A DNA stretch of 64,000 nt from Pseudooceanicola algae (GCF_003590145.2 NZ_CP060436.1:1522001-1586000); one strand, 5' to 3'. Numbered from the stretch's first letter, positions 1-8,380 are shown. Numbers and translations: made by a program. Notes: generated from the letters alone by a model not told the origin.

Positions 1-1110
1 CCCGCGCGCATCGCCGCCGCCATGCGGGGCGGCCCGGCAGGCGACCTGGGCTTCGGTGCAATCGCCCCAGTTCGACGGAAAGATCGGGCTCGAGATCCCG
101 ATATCGCCGGAAAAGGCCGCTGCACTTTGTTCGCGGATCGTCGCCGCCCCGGCCTTCCAGCCGAAACGCCCCAGCATCGGACGGTCATGTTCGAAGGACC
201 AGACCACCTGGGCCCGGCCGGAAATCCCGTCGCCATCGGCATCCTCGGGGTCTTCCTGGGCCAGCAGATCCGCCGCCGGAATAGCCTCCAGCAGGCCAAG
301 GCCGATCATCTGCGGCGCAAGGCGCGGCGACAGCATCGCGCCGGGGGCCAGCGGCCCGTGGCCAAGGTTGTCGGCGCGCCATGTCGGGTGCTGCAGCTCG
401 GCCGTCTCGCCACCCGCAAGGGTCAGGGTTTCATAGGTCCAGTCGACGCCCAGCCGGTATTCCGCGGCCTGTCCGGCGACCCCGAAGTTCTGCAACTGGC
501 CGCCATAGACCGGGTCGGGGCGCACGCGCAAAGGCGTGTCGCCGCGCGACAGCAGGAAGGATTCGATATCGCTCATCGCGGTGTCATCGGTCGCCGGGAC
601 CGAGATCCGCAAGAAGATCGATGCGGCGTCCTCACCGGGACCCGGCAGATGCCCGCGCCCGTCCTTGATATGACAGCGCTGGCAGGAGCGGGTATTGTAA
701 AGCGGCCCCAGGCCGTCGCTGGCCAGGGTCGAACTGGGCGAGGAGACCCAGAGCTTCTTGAACAGCCCATTGCCGACCTTGAAGTCCAGCTCGCGCTCAA
801 AGGGCATATTGCCCGAGGACATGGAAAACGCATCCGCATCGTCGCGCGCCCGCACGCTGGCTGCGCCACCGGGGTTCTGCTCGAAGGCCTCGGGGGCAGA
901 GAAATCTTCCGGAGGGGCCACGACACGGGCGATCCGGGAAGTCTCGCTTTCGGTGCGCGGCACTTCGGCGAGGAAGGGCCGAAGAAGCGCATCGTCCCGT
1001 TCCGGCGCGGAAGAGCCCGCCTGTTGGGCGCTCGCGCCCGAGGCAAGAAGCATGGCCGAGACGACCAATGCGACGCTGTTTCCTGCCCGTTGTGAAGCTG
1101 TTTTCGGCAT
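1..1110 (-). CDS. Di-haem oxidoreductase (DUF1111 type), 3' end cut by window
   Basis: Only the first 370 codons are inside the window; the C-terminal part lies beyond position 1. An N-terminal signal peptide (about residues 1-28, ending in ASA) is followed by a CQRCH haem c motif near residue 142, so the protein should be exported to the periplasm and carry covalent haem. The sequence after it (GRGHLPGPGED) and the downstream GRFGWKA segment are typical of the DUF1111 di-haem 'thiol oxidoreductase' family, which is related to MauG-like peroxidases. The second CxxCH is expected beyond the window. The start at 1110 has a strong GGGAGG ribosome site. Genes of this family are regularly found beside imelysin genes, as here, and are linked to iron acquisition, although the substrate is not known. 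A terminator separates it from bfr, so it may have its own promoter. Confidence 0.85.
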   Translation of the reverse strand, partial: MPKTASQRAGNSVALVVSAMLLASGASAQQAGSSAPERDDALLRPFLAEVPRTESETSRIARVVAPPEDFSAPEAFEQNPGGAASVRARDDADAFSMSSGNMPFERELDFKVGNGLFKKLWVSSPSSTLASDGLGPLYNTRSCQRCHIKDGRGHLPGPGEDAASIFLRISVPATDDTAMSDIESFLLSRGDTPLRVRPDPVYGGQLQNFGVAGQAAEYRLGVDWTYETLTLAGGETAELQHPTWRADNLGHGPLAPGAMLSPRLAPQMIGLGLLEAIPAADLLAQEDPEDADGDGISGRAQVVWSFEHDRPMLGRFGWKAGAATIREQSAAAFSGDIGISSPIFPSNWGDCTEAQVACRAAPHGGGDARG

Positions 1111-1148
1111 GCGGCCTCCCGCCCGTCGATTGCCACGCTAACCCGAGA

Positions 1149-1169
1149 GAATCAATCGGAATTTGACTC
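1149..1169 (-). promoter_or_regulatory. Imperfect inverted repeat upstream of the di-haem gene
   Basis: GAATCAA and TTGACTC face each other across 7 bases, 39 bases upstream of the di-haem oxidoreductase start. The arms match at 6 of 7 positions. It could be an operator or part of the promoter, since TTGATT and TTGACT resemble -35 hexamers on opposite strands. It does not fit the TGA-N9-TCA pattern seen elsewhere in the window. This is a guess from sequence shape only. Confidence 0.3.
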
Positions 1170-1265
1170 ACACCCGATGCCGGAGCCGTGAAAACCGGAC
1201 CGACGGGGCCCCCAACCCTGCGGGAAGGCACCGGTCACTCCCGCGCAGCGAAAGCGGCAAATGCA

Positions 1266-1292
1266 AAGGGCCCGCCTGACGGGCGGGCCCTT
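1266..1292 (-). terminator. Intrinsic terminator after bfr
   Basis: An 11-base perfect stem (AAGGGCCCGCC with its complement) and 5-base loop lie about 40 bases downstream of the bfr stop. On the minus strand the stem is followed by a T-rich stretch (TTTGCATTT). It should end the Bfd-Bfr transcript before the di-haem gene. Confidence 0.75.
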
Positions 1293-1330
1293 GCGATATC
1301 CTGCGAACGGCCCCGGCCGCCCGTCGCGTC

Positions 1331-1816
1331 CTACTCGGCCGAATCGGCCGGAGTCGCATTCAGCATGCCGTAGTTCTGGGCGCCGATGGTGCCGTAAAGG
1401 TCCAGCTGCGTTTCGAGGAAATCGATATGACCTTCCTCGTCCGCCATCAATTCCTCGAACAGGTCCTTGGTCACGTAATCCCCGACAGATTCGCAATATT
1501 CCCGCGCTTCCTTGTAAAGCGCCCGCGCCTCGAGCTCGGCTTCCAGATCCGCTTCCAGCGTTTCCTTCAGGTTCTCGCCGATGCGCAGGGAATCGAGTTT
1601 CTGCAGGTTCGGGTGACCTTCCAGGAAAATGATTCGTACGATCAGCTTGTCGGCATGCTGCATCTCTTCGATGCTTTCCTCACGCGATTTCGCCGCGATC
1701 TTGCCGAAGCCCCAGTCTTCCTGAAGCCGATAATGCAGCCAGTATTGATTGACTGCGGTCAGCTCACTGCGCAGCGCTGCGTTAAGGTACTCGATAACCT
1801 TTGCGTCGCCCTTCAT
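1331..1816 (-). CDS. bfr: Bacterioferritin
   Basis: A 161-residue haem-containing ferritin that oxidises Fe(II) and stores Fe(III) in a 24-mer cytoplasmic shell. The ferroxidase residues of the family are all visible at the standard positions: Glu18, Glu51, His54, Glu94, Glu127 and His130. Met52, the axial haem ligand at the subunit dimer interface, is present too. The chosen start ([11 protein letters not shown]) matches the family; an upstream in-frame ATG would add 42 residues that instead overlap the bfd coding region. The start lies inside the end of bfd (35-base overlap), so the two are translationally coupled, which fits the known partnership: Bfd docks on Bfr and reduces the stored iron for release. 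Confidence 0.96.
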   Translation of the reverse strand: MKGDAKVIEYLNAALRSELTAVNQYWLHYRLQEDWGFGKIAAKSREESIEEMQHADKLIVRIIFLEGHPNLQKLDSLRIGENLKETLEADLEAELEARALYKEAREYCESVGDYVTKDLFEELMADEEGHIDFLETQLDLYGTIGAQNYGMLNATPADSAE

Positions 1817-2057
1817 CCGAGGTCTCCTTTGGCGTTGCGCGGCGAAGGCCGCGCAGAATTTCCGGTACCTCGAAACTATCGCACTGGCGCATGGTGTCCA
1901 TGAAAAGCGGCAGGCAGCCGCCGCATTCGGTTTTCTTTCCAAGCGCCCGGTAGATCTTGCCCGGCGTGATGATGGTGTCGGGATCGGACGCGCGCATCCA
2001 GTCCACCGCAGAGCGGATGTCGCGGTCGCTGATCGACATGCAGTGGCAAATCATCAT
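1782..2057 (-). CDS. bfd: Bacterioferritin-associated ferredoxin
   Basis: A 91-residue [2Fe-2S] protein. Four cysteines in the pattern CxC near the N terminus (Cys4, Cys6) and CGGC (Cys45, Cys48) are the expected cluster ligands. In characterised homologues Bfd passes electrons to the haem of bacterioferritin to mobilise core iron. Two consecutive ATG codons open the frame; GAGG lies 10 bases before the first. The gene overlaps bfr by 35 bases. It is 114 bases below the imelysin gene with a hairpin between them, so it may be part of the same transcript or have its own promoter. The tail after residue 75 is longer than in many Bfds and is dictated by the overlap with bfr. Confidence 0.93.
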   Translation of the reverse strand: MMICHCMSISDRDIRSAVDWMRASDPDTIITPGKIYRALGKKTECGGCLPLFMDTMRQCDSFEVPEILRGLRRATPKETSDEGRRKGYRVP

Positions 2058-2125
2058 GGTCTCGGATCCTCGTTCTTGCGGGCGGCGCCCGATCTTCTGT
2101 CCGGTCGTCTTTCCGGTCCTTCCGT

Positions 2126-2154
2126 CCGGGCGGCGGGTCTGCCCCGCCGCCCGG
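2126..2154 (-). terminator. Strong GC hairpin between imelysin gene and bfd
   Basis: A perfect 12-base stem (CCGGGCGGCGGG with its complement) and 5-base loop lies 17 bases after the imelysin stop codon. No T-run follows on either strand, so it may be a weak terminator or an RNA-stabilising or processing hairpin that separates imelysin from bfd expression. Confidence 0.5.
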
Positions 2155-2171
2155 AATGCCCTATGTCCGGA

Positions 2172-3452
2172 TCACTGGAAAACGGCGTCGGGGTTGTCGA
2201 GGCTGTCGGAGCCTTCAAAGCCGATTTCGTCCAGTTCCAGCGCAGCAACAGCGCGTTCGATGCTGCGGGTCTGGGTGACCAGACCTTCCACGGCGCCCAT
2301 GATCAGGGCCTCACCGGCGGCATTGCCGCGTTCCAGCATCATGTCGTAGGAAAAGCCCGCTTCTGCCGCGACCTTCAGCTCTGTCAGCTTGACCATGGTG
2401 GCGTCCAGATCGGCGGTCAGGGCAGCGTCGACCTCGGGGTCGGCGGCGGCGACCAGATCGCTCAGAGACGGGCCTTCGGTGACGTTGCCGTCGATGCCGA
2501 CATAGCGCCCGGTATAGACGTTGCGCACGCCGAGACCGTCGTAGAAGTGGCTGTTGTAGGTATTGTCCGAGAAGCAGTCGTGCTCTTCTTCGGGATCGTT
2601 CAGCAGCAGGCCCAGCTTCATCCGTTCGCCGGCCTGTTCACCGTAGGACAGGCTGCCCATGCCGGTCAGCATGGCGATGATGCCCGCATCCGGATCGGCC
2701 ATCAGCGTCTCGCGTGCTTCACCGCCCTCGGCCCATTGCGCGGTCATCCAGTCGAGGTCGCTGATCAGCAGGTCGCTGGCCGCCGACAGGTATTCGCCTC
2801 GCCGGTCGCAATTGCCACCGGTGCAATCCTCGCCGCTGGCGAAATCGGTCCAGGGCCGCGCGCCGGCACCATGGTCGGTACCGTTCAGATCCTGGCCCCA
2901 CAGCAGGAACTCGATGGCGTGATAACCCGTGGCGACGTTGGATTCGACGCCGTCGGCTTCCTGCAGCGTGTTTTCCAGAAGATCCGGCGTGATCGCGCTG
3001 GCGTCGACCTCTTCGCCCGAGAGTTGGAAGGCGGGGTTGGCAATGACATTCAGCACGGCATATTCGTTTTCATCCGTCGCGCCACCGTAGGAGCCATCGA
3101 CATAATCGATCAGCCCTTCATCCAGCGGCCAGGCATTCACCTTGCCTTCCCAGTCATCGACGATGGCATTGCCGAACCGGAAGGCCTCGGATTGCTGGTA
3201 GGGCACGCGGGCGGCCAGCCAGGCCGCCTTGGCGGCTTCCAGGGCAGTCGCCGACGGATTGGTGATCAGCGCATCGATGGCTGCATCCAGGACCTGGGCG
3301 CTGGACAGACTGTCGCCATAGGTGGCCTCGGCGATATCCGCATAGGTGGCCAGCACGGCGGTCTTCTCCGGGGCCATGTCCTGGGCCAGGCCAAGGCCGG
3401 GCAGCAGGCTTAAGGTTGCGGTCGCCATGAGAGCGGTACGGATATGTGACAT
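2172..3452 (-). CDS. Imelysin (M75 family, IrpA-like) iron-related periplasmic protein
   Basis: A 426-residue exported protein with a signal peptide (cleavage about residue 23, GLA-QD). The imelysin signature GxHxxE is present as GYHAIE at 176-181, followed by FLLWGQDLNGTD, also typical of the family. Imelysins were once called insulin-cleaving peptidases, but the characterised members act in iron uptake and are related to EfeO. AGGAG precedes the ATG by 5 bases. The preceding small gene ends 23 bases upstream, and bfd-bfr and the di-haem oxidoreductase follow, giving an iron-handling cluster. A second imelysin and a DUF1513 gene are common next neighbours and could lie beyond position 1. Iron control is likely from the upstream TGA-N9-TCA site. 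Confidence 0.92.
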   Translation of the reverse strand: MSHIRTALMATATLSLLPGLGLAQDMAPEKTAVLATYADIAEATYGDSLSSAQVLDAAIDALITNPSATALEAAKAAWLAARVPYQQSEAFRFGNAIVDDWEGKVNAWPLDEGLIDYVDGSYGGATDENEYAVLNVIANPAFQLSGEEVDASAITPDLLENTLQEADGVESNVATGYHAIEFLLWGQDLNGTDHGAGARPWTDFASGEDCTGGNCDRRGEYLSAASDLLISDLDWMTAQWAEGGEARETLMADPDAGIIAMLTGMGSLSYGEQAGERMKLGLLLNDPEEEHDCFSDNTYNSHFYDGLGVRNVYTGRYVGIDGNVTEGPSLSDLVAAADPEVDAALTADLDATMVKLTELKVAAEAGFSYDMMLERGNAAGEALIMGAVEGLVTQTRSIERAVAALELDEIGFEGSDSLDNPDAVFQ

Positions 3453-3475
3453 GAGGTCTCCTGTTGTATTTCTTG

Positions 3476-3832
3476 TCAGTGTAATCTTTGTCCGGCAGGC
3501 GGGCCCTTTTCGGGGCGCTCTGCCGGAATCTGGCGCGTCAGCTCCAGCCCAAGGGTCTGGGCAGGCGAAACGACAATCGGCGCAACATCGGCCCGCACCA
3601 GCAGGCAGGCCGTCAGCATGGCATCTTCCCGGTCCCCGCTGGTCGCGATGGACACAAGATGGGCCAGAACGGCTTCATCCGCGCCGACGCAGGAACAGTT
3701 CGGCCTATGGCGCATGACCGGCCGGCGCACATGGCGCAAGGTCAGGCCAGAGAATTCGTCCAGACGCTCCGTCAGCCGGCCAAGCCGCGGCGCCCCGAAA
3801 AGCGTCGCCAAATCGCTGGTGAATGAGGCCAT
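3476..3832 (-). CDS. Conserved unknown protein of the imelysin cluster
   Basis: A 118-residue protein of unknown function. The start is set at 3832 because AGGAG lies 9 bases upstream and the protein begins MASFTSDLATLFGAP; an in-frame ATG at 3925 has a poor context and gives an unlikely Arg/Ala-rich leader. The core holds a CSC pair (RPNCSCVGADE) and then a helical segment (EDAMLTACLLVRAD), suggesting a small helical, perhaps metal-binding, cytoplasmic protein. No signal peptide or membrane segment is seen. It ends 23 bases before the imelysin start, so it is almost certainly co-transcribed and probably belongs to iron homeostasis. I do not recognise a named family. Confidence 0.7.
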   Translation of the reverse strand: MASFTSDLATLFGAPRLGRLTERLDEFSGLTLRHVRRPVMRHRPNCSCVGADEAVLAHLVSIATSGDREDAMLTACLLVRADVAPIVVSPAQTLGLELTRQIPAERPEKGPPAGQRLH

Positions 3833-3893
3833 CGCCCCCGCTCCTGCGCAACGGGCCCGCAACGCAATGACGGCAACCGGCTCGGATCCGCGT

Positions 3894-4010
3894 TCAAGCC
3901 TCATGACGCCGCAACATCCCGGCACCGATCCGTGCCCCGCGCCCCATCCAGGCGATCAGCCCGGACCACCGGCCCGGATCGGGCGGCAGCAGGTCTGCAG
4001 GCTTTGTCAT
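3894..4010 (-). CDS. Possible 38-residue small protein ahead of the iron cluster
   Basis: A short frame beginning MTKPADLLPPDPGRW and ending MLRRHEA. Its composition looks coding: a proline-rich start, then an amphipathic, basic, Gly-containing segment (LIAWMGRGARIGAG) that could lie on a membrane. It starts 60 bases downstream of the TGA-N9-TCA palindrome, a sensible distance for the first gene of the operon, and ends 61 bases before the next start. Against it, no good ribosome site is seen. It may be real, or just leader RNA. Confidence 0.4.
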   Translation of the reverse strand: MTKPADLLPPDPGRWSGLIAWMGRGARIGAGMLRRHEA

Positions 4011-4069
4011 CAGGGCGGATCATGGCGGATATTCCATGGAAGGATCGGAAGACTGTGGTCGCCTCATAA

Positions 4070-4086
4070 CTGACCAAAAAACTCAG
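4070..4086 (-). promoter_or_regulatory. Candidate iron-responsive operator (TGA-N9-TCA)
   Basis: CTGACCAAAAAACTCAG is a palindromic CTGA-N9-TCAG site in an AT-rich patch upstream of the iron cluster. This spacing matches the iron boxes described for alphaproteobacteria (RirA/IscR-type IRO box and the Rhodobacterales iron-Rhodo-box). It is the only such site near the start of the imelysin operon, 60 bases before the possible small ORF. The regulator cannot be told from the site alone. Confidence 0.6.
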
Positions 4087-4147
4087 CTAAGTCAATCCCG
4101 ACTATTTCGCTTACCTTTGGCCGCTTGACATCAGGTCAGACCGCACA

Positions 4148-4209
4148 GGGGGCCAGCCCCCGCCTCCGTTCCGGAGGCCCCCCGGAGTATTTCGGGCCAG
4201 ATGATAAAG
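4148..4209 (+). repeat. Intergenic modular repeat, copy 1 (variant box)
   Basis: Two hairpins, GGGGGC-ca-GCCCCC (4148-4161) and GCCTCCG-ttc-CGGAGGC (4162-4178), are followed by CCCCCGGAGTATTT and a tail GGGCCAGATGATAAAG. Same plan as the other copies but with a different end box. I recall a sequence of this form as widespread between genes in Rhodobacteraceae. It lies between the iron cluster and fdsD. Confidence 0.65.
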
Positions 4210-4218
4210 AGCCTTGTT

Positions 4219-4246
4219 GGTTTCCCTGTTCCAAATATCCCCGCCG
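4219..4246 (-). repeat. Intergenic modular repeat, copy 2 (box only)
   Basis: On the minus strand: CGGCGGGGATATTT, three bases, then ACAGGGAAAC. It is the conserved box of the repeat family without clear hairpins, and it faces copy 1, so the two form an inverted pair downstream of fdsD. Confidence 0.65.
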
Positions 4247-4380
4247 AAGGCATCGACACCGGCAAGAGGCGCCCGATCTGAATGGCGCGGCGGGCAAACC
4301 CTTACCAAAGGCGACCGGCCAGCCGCCGCGCCACCGAGCGCGCAGTCATCAGGCCTGACCTGGTGTCAGAACCCGCCAGA

Positions 4381-4599
4381 TCAGTCAGCGGGTAGGCGCA
4401 GGAATGCAGCGGCCTTGATCACCAGCGGATCGCAGCCGTCGCCACCGGCGGCGACATGGTCCAATAACTGTCGCCGCATCCGGGGTTCCCAGAAGTCGTT
4501 GATATGATCAGCGACCTTTTCTGCCTGGCCCTCGCCCGGCTGGCTGTGAAAGAAGGTGGCGATCTGGTTGGCCATCAGGACCAGCTTGTCAGACGTCAT
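4381..4599 (-). CDS. fdsD: NAD-dependent formate dehydrogenase delta subunit
   Basis: A 72-residue protein beginning MTSDKLVLMANQIATFF, with the helix-rich DHINDFWEPRMRRQL segment typical of FdsD. In Rhodobacter capsulatus the fds genes make an (alpha-beta-gamma) dimer with FdsD reported to bind the alpha subunit and be needed for stability and cofactor loading. The start overlaps the fdhD stop by 11 bases, supporting coupled translation; a longer in-frame start exists but runs back inside fdhD. It is the last gene of the operon. No clear terminator follows, only a short stem over its stop codon and then the repeat copies. Confidence 0.9.
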   Translation of the reverse strand: MTSDKLVLMANQIATFFHSQPGEGQAEKVADHINDFWEPRMRRQLLDHVAAGGDGCDPLVIKAAAFLRLPAD

Positions 4600-5407
4600 C
4601 GGAAGCTCCGGTTCGGATACGGTCGGGGTGGGCGTAGAGGTCAAAGGCATCGCCGCGCGCGAAGGCGGCAAGGGTCAGCCCGGCGCCCTCGGCCAGACGC
4701 ACGGCATGGGCCGTGGGGGCCGACACGCCGATCAGGATGGCACATTGCGCCACCGCGGCTTTCTGGATCAGTTCGACGGACAGCCGGCTGGTCATGACAA
4801 GGGCCCCGTCGGAAGGGCTGATCCCCGCCAGTGCCAAGGCACCTATCAGCTTGTCGAGCGCATTGTGCCGCCCGACATCCTCACGCACCATCAGCAGACC
4901 TTGCCCCGGCAGCAGGAACCCTGCGGCATGCACGGCACGGGTCCGATCATGCAAGGGCTGCTGACCGCGCAGGGCCTCTACTGCGCGGGCCACGTCCCCG
5001 GCAGACAGGCGCGGACCCTCCGGCACCTGCGGCAAGGCCCGGTTTGCCGCCTCCAGTGAATCGATCCCGCAAAGACCGCAGCCCACCGGGCCGGCAAAGG
5101 CGCGGCGGCGCGTGGCCAGCACATCACCCTGCGTGTCGACCAGCCAGAACCGGCATTCGGTCCCGGCCTCATGCTCTGCCATCTCGAACTCGGCAATGTC
5201 GTCCAGGGTCCGGATCACCCCTTCGCTCAGCGAAAAGCCGATGGCGAAATCCTCCAGATCCTGAGGCGACGCCATCATCACCGCCAGGGTCGTACCGTCA
5301 TGCACGATCGCCACCGGCCATTCCTCAGGCAGGGTTCGGATGACTTGGCGGCTACCTTCCGGAGTGACCGCGCGGCCCGGTATGCTCTTGAACGGATCCA
5401 CCATCAT
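4589..5407 (-). CDS. fdhD: FdhD-type sulfurtransferase for formate dehydrogenase
   Basis: A 272-residue protein (called FdsC in the fds operon of Rhodobacter). FdhD-family proteins carry the sulfur, supplied by a cysteine desulfurase, that becomes the sulfido ligand of the molybdenum cofactor, and bind bis-MGD for insertion. The CxxC sulfur relay is visible as CGLCG at Cys110/Cys113, and the family motif GRHNALDKLIG follows near residue 179. It overlaps fdsA by 4 bases (ATGA) and fdsD by 11. Position inside the operon makes it a dedicated chaperone for FdsA. Confidence 0.93.
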   Translation of the reverse strand: MMVDPFKSIPGRAVTPEGSRQVIRTLPEEWPVAIVHDGTTLAVMMASPQDLEDFAIGFSLSEGVIRTLDDIAEFEMAEHEAGTECRFWLVDTQGDVLATRRRAFAGPVGCGLCGIDSLEAANRALPQVPEGPRLSAGDVARAVEALRGQQPLHDRTRAVHAAGFLLPGQGLLMVREDVGRHNALDKLIGALALAGISPSDGALVMTSRLSVELIQKAAVAQCAILIGVSAPTAHAVRLAEGAGLTLAAFARGDAFDLYAHPDRIRTGASDDV

Positions 5408-8280
5408 TCCGCCGCAGGCAGGATCCGGCGCGACTGATCGGCCTGTGCCGCATAGCGCTCCTGCCAGTCACTCGGCCCGTTCGACAGGCTGACCTGCACC
5501 GCCGTCACCTTGTATTCCGGGCAATTCGTCGCCCAGTCGGAAAAATCGGTGGTGATGACATTCGCCTGCGTGTCCGGATGGTGGAAGGTCGTATAAACGA
5601 CGCCCGGACTGACCCGGTCGGTGATCTTCGCGCGCAGGCTCGTCTCGCCCGACCGCGAGGCCAGCCGCAGCCAGTCACCCGCCTTCACCCCGCGCAATTC
5701 CGCGTCATTGGGATGGATCTCCAGCACGTCTTCGTCGTGCCAGACCGAATTTTCGGTCCGCCGGGTCTGCGCACCGACGTTATATTGCGACAGGATTCGC
5801 CCGGTGGTCAGCAGCAACGGGAACCGCGGCCCTGTCCGTTCATCCGTCGCGACATATTCCGTCACGATGAACCGCCCCTTGCCACGTACGAAGCCATCCA
5901 CATGCATCAGCGGCGTGCCATCGGGGTGGTCTTCGTTGCAGGGCCACTGGACGGAACCCTTTTCTTCCAGCACCTCGTACGTCACACCGGCAAAGCTTGG
6001 CGTGGTGAAGGCGATTTCCTCCATGATCTGGGAAGGGTGGCGATAATCCCATCCGGCGCCCATCGCATTGGCCAGCAATTGCGTGACCTCCCAATCCTCG
6101 TATCCGTTCAGCGGCGCCATGACCCGGCGCACCCGGTTGATCCGGCGCTCGGCATTGGTGAAAGTACCGTCCTTTTCCAGAAAACTCGACCCCGGCAGAA
6201 AGACATGGGCGTAATTCGCCGTCTCGTTCAGGAAGAGGTCGTGCACGATGACGCACTCCATCGCCGCCAGCCCGGCCGTCACATGCCTGGTGTCGGGATC
6301 CGACTGCAGGATATCCTCGCCCTGGCAATAAAGCCCCTTGAAGGTGCCCTCGACAGCCGCATCCAGCATGTTGGGTATGCGCAGCCCCGGTTCGGGGTCG
6401 ATCTCGACACCCCAGGCCTTGCCGAAGATCTCGCGCACCGCCTCGCCTTTCACATGACGATAGCCCGGCAGTTCATGCGGGAAGGACCCCATGTCGCAGG
6501 ATCCCTGGACGTTGTTCTGCCCGCGCAGCGGGTTCACCCCGACGCCGGGACGCCCGATATTGCCCGTCAGCATGGCAAGGTTGGCGATCCCCATGACGGT
6601 GGTCGACCCCTGGCTGTGCTCGGTCACGCCCAGCCCATAGTAGATCGCGCCGTTGCCGCCGGTTGCGAACAGCCGTGCGGCCTTGCGCAACTCGTCCGCC
6701 GGGACGCCGGTCAGCATCTCTGTCGCCTCGGGCGCGTGACGCGGGTCCTTGATGAATTCGGCGTATTCCATGAATTCATCCCAGTCGCAGCGCTCCTGGA
6801 TGTAGGCCTGATCCATCAGCCCCTCGGTCACGATCACATGCGCCATGGCGCTGACCACCGCGACATTGGTACCGGGGCGCAGCGGCAGGTGATGTGCGGC
6901 ATGGATATGCGGCGATTTCACCAGATCGATGCGGCGCGGGTCGATGACGATCAGCTTCGCCCCCGCACGCAGCCGCTTCTTCAGCCGCGAGGCAAAGACC
7001 GGATGCCCATCGGTCGGGTTCGCCCCGATGACAAGCACCACATCGCTGTCCTCGACGGAATCGAAATCCTGCGTGCCCGCGCTGGTCCCGAAGGTCTGGC
7101 CCAGCCCGTAGCCCGTGGGCGAATGGCAGACCCGCGCACAGGTATCCGTGTTGTTGTTGCCAAAGACCGCCCGGGCCAGCTTCTGCACCAGGTAGGTTTC
7201 CTCGTTGGTGCAGCGACTCGAGGTGATGACCCCGATGCTCTTCTTGCCGTATTTTTCCTGCAGGCCCCGCATCTTGTCGGCGGCGAAGGTCAGCGCCTCG
7301 TCCCAGGAGACCTCGCGCCAGGGCTCGTCCACCCGGTCGCGGATCATCGGGTTCAGGATGCGGTCCTTGTGCATGGCATAGCCATAGGCAAAGCGCCCCT
7401 TCACGCAGCTATGCCCCCGGTTCGCCTTGCCATGCTTCCAGGGCACCATGCGCACCAGCTGGTCGCCGTTCAGCTCGGCCTTGAAGGAACAGCCCACGCC
7501 GCAATAGGCGCAGGTTGTCACGACCGACCGCTCGGGCGTGCCCAGCTCGATCACGCTCTTTTCCTGCAAGGTCGCCGTCGGGCAGGCCTGCACGCAGGCG
7601 CCGCAACTGACGCAATCGGACGCAAGGAAATTCTCGGCCGCCACGGAAACCCGACTGTCGAAGCCGCGCCCCTCGATGGTCAGCGCAAAGGTCCCCTGCA
7701 CTTCTTCACAGGCCCGCACGCAGCGGCTGCAGACGATGCACTTGGCCGGATCATAGGTGAAATAGGGGTTGCTGTCGTCCTTCGGCAGCCACTCCGGGTT
7801 CGCGGAACCGGTCGTGTCGCGCACCTCGAAATGGTTCTGGCCGGGTGCATAGCGCACCTCGCGCAGCCCCACGGCCCCGGCCATGTCCTGCAACTCGCAA
7901 TCGCCATTGGCCGCGCAGGTCAAGCAATCCAGAGGGTGGTCCGAGATATAAAGCTCCATCACCCCCTTGCGGATCTTCTGGACCTTCTTCGATTGGGTCT
8001 TCACCACCATCCCGGCCGCAACCGGCGTCGTGCAGGAGGCCGGCGTGCCCCGCCGCCCCTCGATCTCCACGACACACAAGCGGCAGGACCCGAAGGCCTC
8101 CAGGCTGTCGGTCGCACAAAGCTTCGGCACCTGGATCCCCGCCTCCGAGGCCGCCCGCATGACGGATGTCCCCGCCGGAACCGTGACCTCGATCCCGTCC
8201 ACCTTCAGCGTCACGGGCTTGCCCACCTTCGCAGGCGTGCCCTTGTCGCTGTCATCCCAGGGAATGATGAAATCCTTCAT
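5404..8280 (-). CDS. fdsA: NAD-dependent formate dehydrogenase alpha subunit (Mo-bisMGD)
   Basis: A 958-residue catalytic subunit that oxidises formate to CO2 in the cytoplasm. In order: a [2Fe-2S] ferredoxin-like domain (Cys55, Cys66, Cys69, Cys83), a His/Cys4Fe cluster segment (H115 to C128), a two-cluster 4Fe-4S ferredoxin region (C181 to C233), then the molybdopterin domain starting CAYCGVGC at 257. The Mo ligand is a cysteine, Cys385, in TCARVCHSP with the adjacent catalytic His386; there is no selenocysteine. The start at 8280 has GGAGG 9 bases upstream and gives the usual N terminus; an upstream ATG at 8331 falls in the repeat element. A 115-base gap with a repeat separates it from fdsB. 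Confidence 0.97.
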   Translation of the reverse strand: MKDFIIPWDDSDKGTPAKVGKPVTLKVDGIEVTVPAGTSVMRAASEAGIQVPKLCATDSLEAFGSCRLCVVEIEGRRGTPASCTTPVAAGMVVKTQSKKVQKIRKGVMELYISDHPLDCLTCAANGDCELQDMAGAVGLREVRYAPGQNHFEVRDTTGSANPEWLPKDDSNPYFTYDPAKCIVCSRCVRACEEVQGTFALTIEGRGFDSRVSVAAENFLASDCVSCGACVQACPTATLQEKSVIELGTPERSVVTTCAYCGVGCSFKAELNGDQLVRMVPWKHGKANRGHSCVKGRFAYGYAMHKDRILNPMIRDRVDEPWREVSWDEALTFAADKMRGLQEKYGKKSIGVITSSRCTNEETYLVQKLARAVFGNNNTDTCARVCHSPTGYGLGQTFGTSAGTQDFDSVEDSDVVLVIGANPTDGHPVFASRLKKRLRAGAKLIVIDPRRIDLVKSPHIHAAHHLPLRPGTNVAVVSAMAHVIVTEGLMDQAYIQERCDWDEFMEYAEFIKDPRHAPEATEMLTGVPADELRKAARLFATGGNGAIYYGLGVTEHSQGSTTVMGIANLAMLTGNIGRPGVGVNPLRGQNNVQGSCDMGSFPHELPGYRHVKGEAVREIFGKAWGVEIDPEPGLRIPNMLDAAVEGTFKGLYCQGEDILQSDPDTRHVTAGLAAMECVIVHDLFLNETANYAHVFLPGSSFLEKDGTFTNAERRINRVRRVMAPLNGYEDWEVTQLLANAMGAGWDYRHPSQIMEEIAFTTPSFAGVTYEVLEEKGSVQWPCNEDHPDGTPLMHVDGFVRGKGRFIVTEYVATDERTGPRFPLLLTTGRILSQYNVGAQTRRTENSVWHDEDVLEIHPNDAELRGVKAGDWLRLASRSGETSLRAKITDRVSPGVVYTTFHHPDTQANVITTDFSDWATNCPEYKVTAVQVSLSNGPSDWQERYAAQADQSRRILPAAE

Positions 8281-8316
8281 GCCTCGACCCTCCACATGGG
8301 CGCCGAAGCTCCCATA

Positions 8317-8380
8317 GTTTCCCTGTTCCAAATATCCCGGGGGAATCGCGCCACCGGCGCGATGGGGGCAGCGCCCCCAT
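8317..8380 (-). repeat. Intergenic modular repeat, copy 3, inside the fds operon
   Basis: Read on the minus strand: hairpin ATGGGGGC-gct-GCCCCCAT, hairpin TCGCGCC-ggt-GGCGCGA, then CCCCCGGGATATTT, three bases, ACAGGGAAAC. It fills nearly the whole gap between the fdsB stop and the fdsA ribosome site, so it is transcribed with the operon and may act as an RNA structure. Confidence 0.75.

Larger units (their letters stand above)
4011..4380. other. Gene-free stretch between the iron cluster and fdsD
   Basis: About 370 bases with no convincing gene on either strand. It holds the candidate iron operator at 4070-4086 and the two facing repeat copies at 4148-4209 and 4219-4246. Short open frames here have composition unlike the neighbouring proteins. 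Confidence 0.7.

Noticed and set aside
4125-4358. Short plus-strand frames between the iron cluster and fdsD
   Set aside because: They run through the intergenic repeats and have Arg/Pro/His-rich composition with no ribosome site.
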